Positions 48,720-56,870 of a stretch of DNA of 64,000 bases are shown piece after piece (positions within the stretch are counted from its first letter, which is position 1; each line of letters starts with the position of its first letter). The position numbers and the translations under genes are program-made. This DNA comes from Actinomycetota bacterium (GTDB lineage Bacteria > Actinomycetota > Actinomycetes > S36-B12), in assembly GCA_016870515.1 (NCBI GenBank), contig VGBL01000002.1:1-64000 (forward strand). The letters run 5' to 3'. The notes under the pieces are model-generated. The model was not told where the DNA came from, did not search any database, and saw only the letters and a program-made list of their open reading frames with translations.

Positions 48720-49460
48720 TCAGTCCCACTTGAACGTCCGGGCCGTGATGAGCACCCCTAGCGCCGCCCACGCGATGAGCAGCCCGAGGTCCAGACCCAT
48801 GGCGCCAGGAGCCGCGGCCAGCAGGCTTCGAAGGGCGTCGCCCAGTGCTGCCGAAGGCAACCATTGAACGACGGCTCCCAGCCACGCGGGAAGCGCGCTG
48901 GCCGGGACGACGACCCCGCCGGCGAAAAGCAGCACGAGGAAGATGCCGTTGGCGAGCGCGAGACTGGCTTCCGCGCGCACGGCGCCACCGAGCGCGAACC
49001 CGAGGGCGCCGAGTGAGAAGGACCCGAGCACGACGACGCCGAGCGTGCCGAAGGCAGCGACGGAGGGCCGCCAGCCAAGAAGCGCGGCCGCGGCGACTAG
49101 CACGGCGGCCTGGAGGAGTACGACGATCAAGGTCGACAAGGATCGAGCGACGAGGATGCCGGTTCGGCTCAGAGGCGTCGTGGCCAGCAGAAGCAGCGCC
49201 CCTGAGCGACGGTCGAACCCAATGCTTAGGGCAAGCGAGGTGAAGGCGCCAGAGAGCACAGCGACGGTCAGGACCGCGGCGAGCGCTGCATCTACTCGGC
49301 TGACACCCGTCGGGACGTCGAGGGACACGAAGTCAGAGAGCGTCAAGGCGATGAGCAGCGCGAGTGGAATCAAAAGTGTGAGGAGGAGCTGCTCGCCGTT
49401 GCGCAGGACAATGCGAAGATCAAGACGCGCCTGCGAGACGACTAGATACGTGGAACTCAC
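48720..49460 (-). CDS. ABC-2 type exporter permease
   Basis: 246 residues with six predicted membrane helices and the ABC-2 layout (short N-terminal amphipathic part, then FTSLALSIGFDRRSGALLLLATTPLSR in the first cytoplasmic loop). Together with the ATPase encoded upstream it should export a drug-like or lipid substrate. Substrate is unknown; the M. tuberculosis equivalents between ctaA and sufR are Rv1457c/Rv1458c (memory). GTG overlaps the ATPase stop (GTGA). Confidence 0.88.
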   Translation of the reverse strand: MSSTYLVVSQARLDLRIVLRNGEQLLLTLLIPLALLIALTLSDFVSLDVPTGVSRVDAALAAVLTVAVLSGAFTSLALSIGFDRRSGALLLLATTPLSRTGILVARSLSTLIVVLLQAAVLVAAAALLGWRPSVAAFGTLGVVVLGSFSLGALGFALGGAVRAEASLALANGIFLVLLFAGGVVVPASALPAWLGAVVQWLPSAALGDALRSLLAAAPGAMGLDLGLLIAWAALGVLITARTFKWD

Positions 49461-50368
49461 TCGACCCCCTCGTCCTGGGCGATCAGCCGCGAATAGGCGG
49501 CCTCCAGGGATCCGTGCCCGGCCCGAAGGTTGCGAGGCATGACCCCGTGCTCAGCGCACCACGACGTCAGCGTCGCCAATACGCGCGGATCCACTGGACC
49601 TCGGACGACGTAGCGACCGGGGGCAGCCTCATTGACTACACAGCCTTCCGGAAGCGCGTGCGGAAGACCCGAGAGGTCGAGGCGGAGTGGAGCGTCGAAC
49701 GTCACCTGCTCCTGGCCGCTGGACACGAGGGATTCCAAGGGCTCCTGCGCCAGGCACCGCCCGCGAGACAGGATGGCAACGTCGTCGCACAGCGCCTCGG
49801 CTTCGTCGAGAAGATGCGTGGCCAGGAGGACGGTCGTGCCCTGGTCGCGCAGTTCGCGGATGATCTCCCAGACGAGGGATCGTCCGCGCGGATCGAGACC
49901 GGACGTCGGTTCGTCGAGGATCACCATGCGGGGCGAGCCGACGAGCGCACACGCGAGACTGACGCGACGACGCTCGCCGCCTGACAGGCGGCGAATCGAG
50001 GTTCGCCCGAACGCGTCGATGCCCAGGCGGGCGATGGCTTCATCAGCGCTCGGCACGGCCCCGCGCAGCCGGGCCATGTGCCGGACAATCTCCGGGCCGC
50101 GTGCCCCGGTCGGGAGCCCCTCCTCCTGGAGCATGACGTGCAGGGCCTGCCGGGCGGCGTACCGTCCTGGCTTGCCGCCGAGCACCTCCACGTGGCCCGA
50201 CCGCGGTCGGCGCAATCCGGCCAGGAGGGCCACCGCGGAGGACTTGCCCGCGCCGTTAGGGCCCAGCAGGGCGGTCACCCGCCCCTGTGAGACCGTGAGG
50301 GACAGCCCCCTGAGGGCCACGGCGCGGCCATAGGCCAGATGGACATCGGCGATGACCGCGGCGGGCAC
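49457..50368 (-). CDS. ABC transporter ATP-binding protein (ABC-2 exporter partner)
   Basis: 303 residues. Walker A GPNGAGKSS (36-44), signature LSGGERRRVSLA, Walker B MVILDEPTSGLDP and the switch His in LLATHLLDEAE are all intact. The C-terminal about 85 residues form the extra domain common to DrrA-like ATPases. It works with the permease encoded immediately downstream. The GTG at 50368 is 6 nt after minus-strand TAGACT and is divergent from sufR with 56 bp between starts. Confidence 0.93.
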   Translation of the reverse strand: MPAAVIADVHLAYGRAVALRGLSLTVSQGRVTALLGPNGAGKSSAVALLAGLRRPRSGHVEVLGGKPGRYAARQALHVMLQEEGLPTGARGPEIVRHMARLRGAVPSADEAIARLGIDAFGRTSIRRLSGGERRRVSLACALVGSPRMVILDEPTSGLDPRGRSLVWEIIRELRDQGTTVLLATHLLDEAEALCDDVAILSRGRCLAQEPLESLVSSGQEQVTFDAPLRLDLSGLPHALPEGCVVNEAAPGRYVVRGPVDPRVLATLTSWCAEHGVMPRNLRAGHGSLEAAYSRLIAQDEGVE

Positions 50369-50374
50369 CTGGGC

Positions 50375-50380
50375 AGTCTA
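50375..50380 (-). promoter_or_regulatory. -10 element of the leaderless ABC exporter operon
   Basis: Minus-strand TAGACT, 6 nt before the GTG at 50368. Confidence 0.55.
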
Positions 50381-50390
50381 GGGGTCGGGG

Positions 50391-50428
50391 TTGCACTCCC
50401 CGAGAATTCCGACACACTAGGGGTGTGA
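50391..50428 (+). promoter_or_regulatory. suf operon promoter with a SufR operator over the start codon
   Basis: The operator ACACT-AGGGG-TGTGA (50414-50428) exactly fits the published mycobacterial SufR site ACACT-N5-TGTGA. It contains the sufR GTG (50425). A -10 CACACT (50413-50418) lies inside it, 6 nt before the GTG, and TTGCAC (50391-50396) is a candidate -35 with a 16-bp spacer. Bound SufR would block the polymerase, so autorepression is expected when its iron-sulfur cluster is present. Confidence 0.78.
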
Positions 50429-51090
50429 AATTCCCAGGTGTCGGAGCCGAGCGTGTCGCCAGGGCCATCCTCGCGGCGGGCCCAGCGACAGCGGTCGAAC
50501 TTGCCGAACGGCTGGGCAGCAGTCCCACCGTCGTGCGCAGGCACCTGGACTCTCTGGTGGACGAGGAGCTGGTCGTCGCGGGAGAGCGCCGGCCCTATGG
50601 TCCCAATCCGGCCCGAGGTCGCGGTCGGCCGGCGCGCGTGTTCGCGCTGACCGACAAGGGGCGAAATGTCTTCGACGCCGCCTATGACGACGTCGCGGTT
50701 GGCGCACTGCGCTACCTGCGCGTCCACGGTGGTGATACCGCGGTGCGGGGCTTCGCGCAGCAACGAGCCGCCGAGATGGTGTCGCGTTATGCCCCGGCAG
50801 TCGTCTCCCAGCACGGACCGGTGACGCGCCTGGCCGCACTCGCGGGCGTGCTGACGGCCGATGGATACGCGGCCACGGCGGGGGAGGCAGAGGCGGGTCC
50901 GCAACTGTGCCAGCACCACTGCCCGGTGAGCCATGTCGCCGCCGAATTCCCAGAGATCTGCGAGGCCGAGACCCAGGCCTTCGAGGATCTGCTGGGCACC
51001 CACGTACTCCGCCTGGCCACGATCGGCCGTGGCGATGGCATCTGCACGACGCTCGTCCCATCCTTGATGAACCGGAGGACACCCGCATGA
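50425..51090 (+). CDS. sufR: Iron-sulfur-sensing repressor SufR
   Basis: 221 residues. The N-terminal winged helix-turn-helix (about 10-80) includes [23 protein letters not shown] and [16 protein letters not shown]. Three cysteines near the C-terminus, C162, C166 and C179 in [20 protein letters not shown], are the known SufR cluster ligands (C-x3-C-x12-C). The regulator represses the suf operon when clusters are plentiful. It is the first gene of the operon. The ATGA overlap with sufB couples their translation. Confidence 0.95.
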   Translation: MKFPGVGAERVARAILAAGPATAVELAERLGSSPTVVRRHLDSLVDEELVVAGERRPYGPNPARGRGRPARVFALTDKGRNVFDAAYDDVAVGALRYLRVHGGDTAVRGFAQQRAAEMVSRYAPAVVSQHGPVTRLAALAGVLTADGYAATAGEAEAGPQLCQHHCPVSHVAAEFPEICEAETQAFEDLLGTHVLRLATIGRGDGICTTLVPSLMNRRTPA

Positions 51091-52499
51091 CCGCACCCAC
51101 GCATCCCGAACTCGAGGGCCTCGGCCGATACGAATACGGCTGGAGCGACTCAGATGTCGCCGGCTCCGTGGCCAAGCGCGGCCTCAACGAAGACGTGGTT
51201 CGCGAGATCAGCGCGCTCAAGAACGAACCCCAATGGATGCTCGACCTGCGCCTGAAGGGACTCCGGCTGTTCGAGAAGAAGCCGATGCCCGCATGGGGCT
51301 CGAATCTCTCCGGTATCGACTTCGACACGATCAAGTACTTCGTGCGCTCCACCGAGAAGCAGGCGACGAGTTGGGATGAGCTCCCCGACGACATCCGCTC
51401 CACCTATGACCGCCTGGGTATCCCCGAGGCCGAGAAGCAGCGGCTTATCGCCGGTGTCGCCGCGCAGTACGAGTCTGAGGTCGTCTACCACAAGATCCGC
51501 GAGGATCTCGAGGAGCAGGGCGTCATCTTCCTTGATACCGACTCAGGCCTTCGGGAGCACGAAGACATCTTCCGCGAGTACTTCGGCTCGGTGATTCCCG
51601 TTGGCGACAACAAGTTCGCCGCACTCAACACCGCCGTGTGGTCAGGAGGATCGTTTATCTACGTCCCACCCGGTGTCAACGTCGAAATCCCACTTCAGGC
51701 GTACTTCCGGATCAATACCGAAAACATGGGGCAGTTCGAGCGCACGCTCATCATCGTTGATGAGGGCGCCTACGTGCACTACGTAGAGGGATGCACTGCG
51801 CCGATCTACTCCTCCGACTCGCTGCACTCGGCCGTCGTTGAGATCGTGGTCAAGAAAGACGCCCGCTGTCGCTACACCACCATCCAGAACTGGTCCAACA
51901 ATGTCTACAACCTCGTCACGAAGCGTGCCGCAGCGCATGCCGGCGCCACCATGGAGTGGATTGACGGCAATATCGGATCCAAGGTCACCATGAAATACCC
52001 GGCGGTCTGGATGCTGGGCGAGCACGCAAAGGGCGAGACGCTGTCGGTGGCCTTCGCGGGCGAGGGCCAGCACCAAGACGCGGGCGCCAAGATGGTCCAC
52101 GCGGCGCCTCACACCTCATCCACGATCGTCTCCAAGTCGGTGGCTCGCGGCGGCGGGCGCACCTCCTACCGCGGCCTCGTCCAGGTACTCGAGGGCTCAC
52201 ACGGTTCCCGGAGCACCGTGAAGTGCGATGCACTTCTCGTCGACAACATCTCGCGCAGCGACACCTACCCCTACGTCGACGTTCGTGAGGACGACGTCTC
52301 GATGGGGCACGAGGCGACCGTGTCCAAGATCAGCGAAGACCAGCTCTTCTACCTGATGTCGCGCGGCGTGTCGGAGGACGAGGCCATGGCGATGATCGTG
52401 CGCGGCTTCGTGGAGCCCATCGCTCGTGAGCTGCCGATGGAATACGCGCTCGAACTCAACCGGCTCATCGAGCTGCAGATGGAAGGCGCCGTCGGCTGA
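51087..52499 (+). CDS. sufB: Fe-S cluster assembly scaffold protein SufB
   Basis: 470 residues from the ATG at 51087, which overlaps the sufR stop and follows GGAGGA. The beta-helix core contains [24 protein letters not shown], then [24 protein letters not shown], and C-terminally [27 protein letters not shown]. SufB with SufC and SufD forms the SufBC2D scaffold on which [4Fe-4S] clusters are built. M. tuberculosis SufB carries an intein; this one is uninterrupted. Confidence 0.97.
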   Translation: MTAPTHPELEGLGRYEYGWSDSDVAGSVAKRGLNEDVVREISALKNEPQWMLDLRLKGLRLFEKKPMPAWGSNLSGIDFDTIKYFVRSTEKQATSWDELPDDIRSTYDRLGIPEAEKQRLIAGVAAQYESEVVYHKIREDLEEQGVIFLDTDSGLREHEDIFREYFGSVIPVGDNKFAALNTAVWSGGSFIYVPPGVNVEIPLQAYFRINTENMGQFERTLIIVDEGAYVHYVEGCTAPIYSSDSLHSAVVEIVVKKDARCRYTTIQNWSNNVYNLVTKRAAAHAGATMEWIDGNIGSKVTMKYPAVWMLGEHAKGETLSVAFAGEGQHQDAGAKMVHAAPHTSSTIVSKSVARGGGRTSYRGLVQVLEGSHGSRSTVKCDALLVDNISRSDTYPYVDVREDDVSMGHEATVSKISEDQLFYLMSRGVSEDEAMAMIVRGFVEPIARELPMEYALELNRLIELQMEGAVG

Positions 52500-53641
52500 T
52501 GACGACGACACCTGCTACCGACCATGCGCCACGGATATCGGCCCGGTCGGTTCTCGATCACTGCGTCCCCACCGGGCGCGAGGAGGAGTGGCGCTTTGCG
52601 CCTCTCGATCGTCTCGCCGGACTGCACGCCTCCGGCGAGTTGCTGCCGGGCACCATCGACATCCTGGTGTCGGGCGACGGCGTCGACTCGCAGGAGGTCC
52701 CACCCAGCGACCCCCGGGTAGCCAGCACTCTCGTGCCCAGCGACATCGTCTCAGCCCGTGCCCTGGCGAGCGCCCGCCAGGCGCATCTGGTGCGCATCCC
52801 TCGTGAGACGGTCGGCTCCGCTCGCATCGAGATCGTTGGCCGCGGGGAGCAGGCCGGCTGCCACCTGGTCATCGAGGTCGCTCCGTTTAGTTCCGCCACC
52901 GTGATCCTCGACCACAGCGGATCCGGCGCCCTGGCCGAAAACGTCGAGATTCGCGTTGGTGACTCAGCGAGTCTGACCCTCGTGTCCGTGCAGGGATGGG
53001 ATCGCGACGCCGTCCACGTGGGCCGCCATGATGCAGTCCTCGGGCGCGACGCTCGTCTTGTCATGGGTCACGTGACCCTCGGCGGAGATGTCGTGCGCAT
53101 CTCGCCGACGGTGTCATACGCCCAGCCCGGCGGCGACGCTGAGCTCCTGGGCCTCTTCTTCGCTGAATCTGGGCAATTCCAAGAACACCGCGTCTTTGTC
53201 GACCACGCCATCCCGAATTGCCGCAGTTCTGTCCTCTACAAGGGGGCTGTGCAAGGCAGCGGGGCCCACACCGTGTGGATCGGGGACGTCCTGGTGCGTT
53301 CGGGTGCCACCGGAATCGACACCTACGAGGTCAACCGCAACCTCCTCCTGACCGATGGAGCGCGAGCCGACTCCGTCCCCAACCTCGAACTCGAGACGGG
53401 CGAGATCGTCGGAGCGGGACACGCCAGTGCCATCGGTCGCTTCGACGACGAGCAGCTCTTTTACCTGCGTGCACGAGGTATTCCGGAGGATCTCGCCCGG
53501 GTTCTCGTGGTTCGTGGCTTCTTCGCCGACGTGCTGATGCGCCTGGGCGTGCCTGATGTTGCCAGCACGGTCATGGCGACCGTCGACTCCCGTCTGGGCG
53601 TCGACCTGTCCGGCAGCGGCATCGAGGAGGACGACGACTGA
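52499..53641 (+). CDS. sufD: Fe-S cluster assembly protein SufD
   Basis: 380 residues. The start overlaps sufB as TGATG. It shares the beta-helix fold of SufB but is more divergent: SSVLYKGAVQGSGAHTVWIGDVLV, GIDTYEVNRNLLLTDGARADSVPNLELETGEIVGAGHAS and the C-terminal LFYLRARGIPEDLARVLVVRGFF are the usual SufD landmarks. SufD completes the SufBC2D complex and assists iron acquisition. Confidence 0.95.
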   Translation: MTTTPATDHAPRISARSVLDHCVPTGREEEWRFAPLDRLAGLHASGELLPGTIDILVSGDGVDSQEVPPSDPRVASTLVPSDIVSARALASARQAHLVRIPRETVGSARIEIVGRGEQAGCHLVIEVAPFSSATVILDHSGSGALAENVEIRVGDSASLTLVSVQGWDRDAVHVGRHDAVLGRDARLVMGHVTLGGDVVRISPTVSYAQPGGDAELLGLFFAESGQFQEHRVFVDHAIPNCRSSVLYKGAVQGSGAHTVWIGDVLVRSGATGIDTYEVNRNLLLTDGARADSVPNLELETGEIVGAGHASAIGRFDDEQLFYLRARGIPEDLARVLVVRGFFADVLMRLGVPDVASTVMATVDSRLGVDLSGSGIEEDDD

Positions 53642-53988
53642 TGCTGATGGTCGACGTCTGTGCCTTAGGCGACATTCCCGATGACGGTGCACTCCGAGTG
53701 CTCGTTGGCGATCGGGCGGTCGCCATTGCTCGCTGCGACGGCGCTGTCTACGCAATCCTCGACGTGTGCTCGCACGCCGATGTGCCCCTCTCCGAGGGGG
53801 AGGTCAGCGATTGTGCGATCGAGTGCTGGTTGCACGGATCGCAGTTTGACCTGCGCACTGGAGTGCCACTGTCGCTACCCGCAACTGTTCCCGTCCCCGT
53901 CTTCGCCGTCGAAATCCAAGGCGAGGGCGACAAAGCCCGCATCCTGGTCGCGGACGCATCCGTGTCCGTCCCCGGCCCGCCGGCCTAG
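53641..53988 (+). CDS. Rieske-type ferredoxin in the suf operon
   Basis: 115 residues, cytoplasmic. Rieske ligand pairs are CSHADVPLSEGE (C-x-H) and CWLHGSQFDLRTG (C-x2-H), the pattern of dioxygenase-type (BphF-like) ferredoxins. It starts TGATG-overlapped with sufD and precedes sufC by 21 nt, as seen in many actinobacterial suf operons. It probably delivers electrons for cluster assembly, or is a quality sensor; this is inferred from position. A second ATG 6 nt downstream is possible. Confidence 0.9.
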   Translation: MLMVDVCALGDIPDDGALRVLVGDRAVAIARCDGAVYAILDVCSHADVPLSEGEVSDCAIECWLHGSQFDLRTGVPLSLPATVPVPVFAVEIQGEGDKARILVADASVSVPGPPA

Positions 53989-54009
53989 CCAGCACCCTCA
54001 AGGAGAGAC

Positions 54010-54774
54010 ATGTCCACCCTGGAGATCAAGGACCTGCACGCTTCCGTGGAGACCGAGTCCGGTCCTCGCGAGATCCTGCGGGGCGTCACGCTGACCGTCC
54101 GCGGCGGCGAGACCCATGCGGTGATGGGCCCCAACGGCTCGGGCAAGTCAACCCTCGCCTACGTCATCGCCGGACACCCGAAATACGCCGTCATCGGCGG
54201 CAGCATCACCCTCGACGGCGAGGACGTACTGGACATGAGCGTCGACGAGCGCGCTCGAGCGGGCCTTTTCCTGGCCATGCAGTACCCCGTCGAGGTGCCC
54301 GGGGTCTCGGTGTCGAACTTCCTTCGCACATCAGTGACCGCCGTGCGCGGCGAGGCACCCAAGCTGAGGCTGTGGGTCAAGGAGATGAAGGGCGCAATGG
54401 AGGCCCTTTCGATCGACCCGTCCTTCGCGGAGCGCAACGTCAACGAAGGCTTCAGCGGTGGAGAGAAGAAGCGGCACGAGATCTTGCAACTGGAGTTGCT
54501 GAAGCCCAAGATCGCCGTGCTCGATGAGACCGACTCCGGGCTCGACGTCGATGCGCTCAAGGTCGTCGCCGAGGGGGTCAATCGATTCCAGGCCGACGGC
54601 ACGACAGGCACCCTCCTCATCACTCACTACACCCGGATCCTGCGCTACATCCATCCCGATTTCGTCCATGTCTTCGTCGATGGCCGCATAGTCGAAAGTG
54701 GCGGTCCGGAGCTGGCGACGCAGCTGGAGGACGAGGGATACGAGCGCTTCATCAAGTCGGCTGCCTCCGCATGA
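54010..54774 (+). CDS. sufC: Fe-S assembly ATPase SufC
   Basis: 254 residues. Walker A GPNGSGKST (40-48), SufC-specific SGGEKKRHEILQ signature, Walker B IAVLDETDSGLDVDAL and the C-terminal HYTRIL segment with the switch His. ATP hydrolysis drives rearrangement of SufBC2D. AAGGAGAG precedes the ATG. Overlaps sufS as ATGA. Confidence 0.97.
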   Translation: MSTLEIKDLHASVETESGPREILRGVTLTVRGGETHAVMGPNGSGKSTLAYVIAGHPKYAVIGGSITLDGEDVLDMSVDERARAGLFLAMQYPVEVPGVSVSNFLRTSVTAVRGEAPKLRLWVKEMKGAMEALSIDPSFAERNVNEGFSGGEKKRHEILQLELLKPKIAVLDETDSGLDVDALKVVAEGVNRFQADGTTGTLLITHYTRILRYIHPDFVHVFVDGRIVESGGPELATQLEDEGYERFIKSAASA

Positions 54775-56090
54775 GCGCCATCCAGCAGGTCCCTACCTCA
54801 CGTGACCACGCGATTGACGTCGCGCGGCTGCGTGAGCAATTCCCCATTCTCCATCGCACGGTCCGGGACGAGCAGCGGCTTATCTACCTCGACTCCGGGG
54901 CGACATCGCAAAAGCCGCTCGCGGTGCTCGATGCTGAGCGTGACTACTACCTGACCTCCAATGCGGCCGTTCATCGCGGTGCCCATCAATTGGCCGAGGA
55001 GGCGACGGAGGCCTACGAGGGCAGTCGGGCGCGAATTGCGGCGTTCGTCGGTGCACGGGCAGAGCAGTTGGTGTTCACGCGCAACGCCACCGAGTCTCTT
55101 AACCTGCTCGCCTACGCCTTCAGCAACACCTCAGACAAGGCGCGCACAGGCGCACCGCGGCCCGACGGCTCCGACCGCCTGGTGATCGGCCCCGGCGACG
55201 AGATCCTCATCACCGAGATGGAGCACCACGCCAACCTCATCCCGTGGCAAGAGGTCTGCGCCAAGACTGGTGCGACGCTCCGGTGGATCCCTCTCACGCC
55301 CGACGGCCGCCTGGACCTCGGCCGCCTGCCCGAGCTGCTCACCTCACGCACGAGGGTCGTGTCGTTCGTGCATCAGTCGAATCTCGTGGGCACGATCAAC
55401 CCGGTGCGTGAGATCGCTCGAGCCGCGCGAGATGTCGGGGCCTGGGTCTTCCTCGATGCCTGTCAATCGGTGCCCCATATGCCCATCGACGTGAACGAAC
55501 TGGGCGTCGACGCGGTGGCGTGGAGCGGTCATAAAATGCTCGGCCCGACCGGTATCGGCTGTCTCTGGGCGACTGACGAACTTCTCTACTCGATGCCGCC
55601 GTTCATCAGTGGGGGATCCATGATCGAAGTGGTCACCATGGAGGCGTCCACGTTTGCCGATCCACCCAAGAGATTCGAAGCGGGCGTGCCGATGGTGGCC
55701 CAGGCTGTCGGCCTGTCGGCCGCGTGCGATGTCCTCGACACCCTCGGCATGGACGCAGTGGCAGCCCACGAAGCCGATCTGACCGCCTATGCGTTGGCGC
55801 AGCTCGACGGGCTAGTCGGAGTCCGCGTCGTTGGCCCGGCCTCTACTGAGATGCGGGGCAGCGCGATCTCCTTCGTGGTCGAGGGCGTGCATCCGCACGA
55901 TGTGGGGCAGATCCTCGACAGCCGCGGCATTGCCGTGCGGGTGGGCCACCAGTGCGCGTGGCCAGCCTGCCGGGCACTCGGAGTGCCGGCCACCACGCGC
56001 ATCTCTCCCTACGTCTACAACGATCGTTCCGACATCGATGCGTTCATCGAGGCGCTCGACGGCGTGCGCGGTGTCTTTGGGTTCCACTGA
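54771..56090 (+). CDS. sufS: Cysteine desulfurase SufS
   Basis: 439 residues. PLP Lys255 lies in AWSGHKMLGPTG and the persulfide Cys395 in VRVGHQCAWPACRALGV. The fold-type I landmarks LDSGATSQKP, VHRGAHQLAEEATE and LDACQSVPHMPIDV are present. It removes sulfur from cysteine and passes it to SufU. Relative to usual SufS (about 405-415 residues) there is an extra polar stretch at about 121-138 (SDKARTGAPRPDGSDR) before GDEILITEMEHHANLIPWQ. The start overlaps sufC by 4 nt, the stop overlaps sufU as TGATG. Confidence 0.96.
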   Translation: MSAIQQVPTSRDHAIDVARLREQFPILHRTVRDEQRLIYLDSGATSQKPLAVLDAERDYYLTSNAAVHRGAHQLAEEATEAYEGSRARIAAFVGARAEQLVFTRNATESLNLLAYAFSNTSDKARTGAPRPDGSDRLVIGPGDEILITEMEHHANLIPWQEVCAKTGATLRWIPLTPDGRLDLGRLPELLTSRTRVVSFVHQSNLVGTINPVREIARAARDVGAWVFLDACQSVPHMPIDVNELGVDAVAWSGHKMLGPTGIGCLWATDELLYSMPPFISGGSMIEVVTMEASTFADPPKRFEAGVPMVAQAVGLSAACDVLDTLGMDAVAAHEADLTAYALAQLDGLVGVRVVGPASTEMRGSAISFVVEGVHPHDVGQILDSRGIAVRVGHQCAWPACRALGVPATTRISPYVYNDRSDIDAFIEALDGVRGVFGFH

Positions 56091-56542
56091 TGCAAGACCT
56101 CTACCAGGAGATCATCCTCGACCACTACCGCAATCCCCAAGGACGCGGACTTCGTGAGCCCTTCGAGGCGCAGGTCCACCACGTCAATCCGACATGCGGA
56201 GACGAAATCGACCTGCGCCTTCATCTGAAGACTCGCGACGGGGTCGTCGTCGTCGAAGACGTGTCCTACGAGGGCCAGGGCTGCTCAATCTCCCAGGCAT
56301 CGGCAAGCGTGCTCTTTGACTCCGTCGTCGGTCACCCCCTCGACGAAGCGCTCGCCTTCCTCGACCGCTTCCAGGAGATGCTGCAGTCCAAGGGCGCGCT
56401 TCAAGGTGACGAGGAGATCATGGGCGACGCCGTGGCATTTGCAGGCGTGTCGAAGTATCCGGCGCGCGTGAAGTGCGCCCTTCTCCCGTGGATGGCTTGG
56501 AAGGATGCAGTTGTCCGAGCGACCGAAGGAGACATGACATGA
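56090..56542 (+). CDS. sufU: Sulfur-transfer protein SufU
   Basis: 150 residues from the ATG at 56090. The zinc/sulfur-transfer site is formed by C36 and D38 (NPTCGD), C65 (GQGCSISQAS) and C129 (RVKCALLPW). Gram-positive SufU receives persulfide sulfur from SufS by zinc-ligand swapping. The frame remains open upstream to 55952 inside sufS, but the family N-terminus MQDLYQEIILDHYRNPQG settles the start. The stop overlaps the next gene as ATGA. Confidence 0.96.
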   Translation: MQDLYQEIILDHYRNPQGRGLREPFEAQVHHVNPTCGDEIDLRLHLKTRDGVVVVEDVSYEGQGCSISQASASVLFDSVVGHPLDEALAFLDRFQEMLQSKGALQGDEEIMGDAVAFAGVSKYPARVKCALLPWMAWKDAVVRATEGDMT

Positions 56543-56853
56543 CCCAGAGCACCTCCGAGGAGGTCTGGGAGGCCCTGAAGGACGTCGTGGACCCCGAGCT
56601 CGGCATAAACGTCGTCGACCTGGGCCTGGTGTACGACGTGCACATAGACGAGGGCAATCGAGCCACACTCGACATGACGCTTACCTCGGCAGCATGCCCC
56701 CTCACCGACGTGATCGAAGACCAGACGCGCGCGGCGCTCGACGGCGTCGTGCAGGATTTCGCCATCAATTGGGTGTGGCTGCCACCATGGGGTCCCGACA
56801 AGATCACCGACGATGGCCGCGAGATGCTGCGTGCCCTGGGCTTCAACGTCTGA
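56539..56853 (+). CDS. sufT: Fe-S maturation factor SufT (MIP18/PaaD-like, DUF59)
   Basis: 104 residues. VVDPELGINVVDLGLVYDV and MTLTSAACPLTDVI are the DUF59 motifs, including the reactive Cys of the AxCPL segment. SufT-like proteins help mature iron-sulfur proteins. The start ATG overlaps the sufU TGA and has GGAG upstream. It closes the suf operon, as in M. tuberculosis (Rv1466). Confidence 0.95.
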   Translation: MTQSTSEEVWEALKDVVDPELGINVVDLGLVYDVHIDEGNRATLDMTLTSAACPLTDVIEDQTRAALDGVVQDFAINWVWLPPWGPDKITDDGREMLRALGFNV

Positions 56854-56855
56854 CG

Positions 56856-56861
56856 TAGGCT
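56856..56861 (+). promoter_or_regulatory. Possible -10 element of the ABC-F gene
   Basis: TAGGCT, but 9 nt rather than 6 before the GTG at 56871. A 2-3 nt leader would result, or read-through from suf suffices. Confidence 0.4.
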
Positions 56862-56870
56862 AAGCGCCTT

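Noticed and set aside
51087-52499. Intein in sufB, as in M. tuberculosis
   Set aside because: The SufB frame is continuous at normal length (470 residues) with no inserted intein domain.
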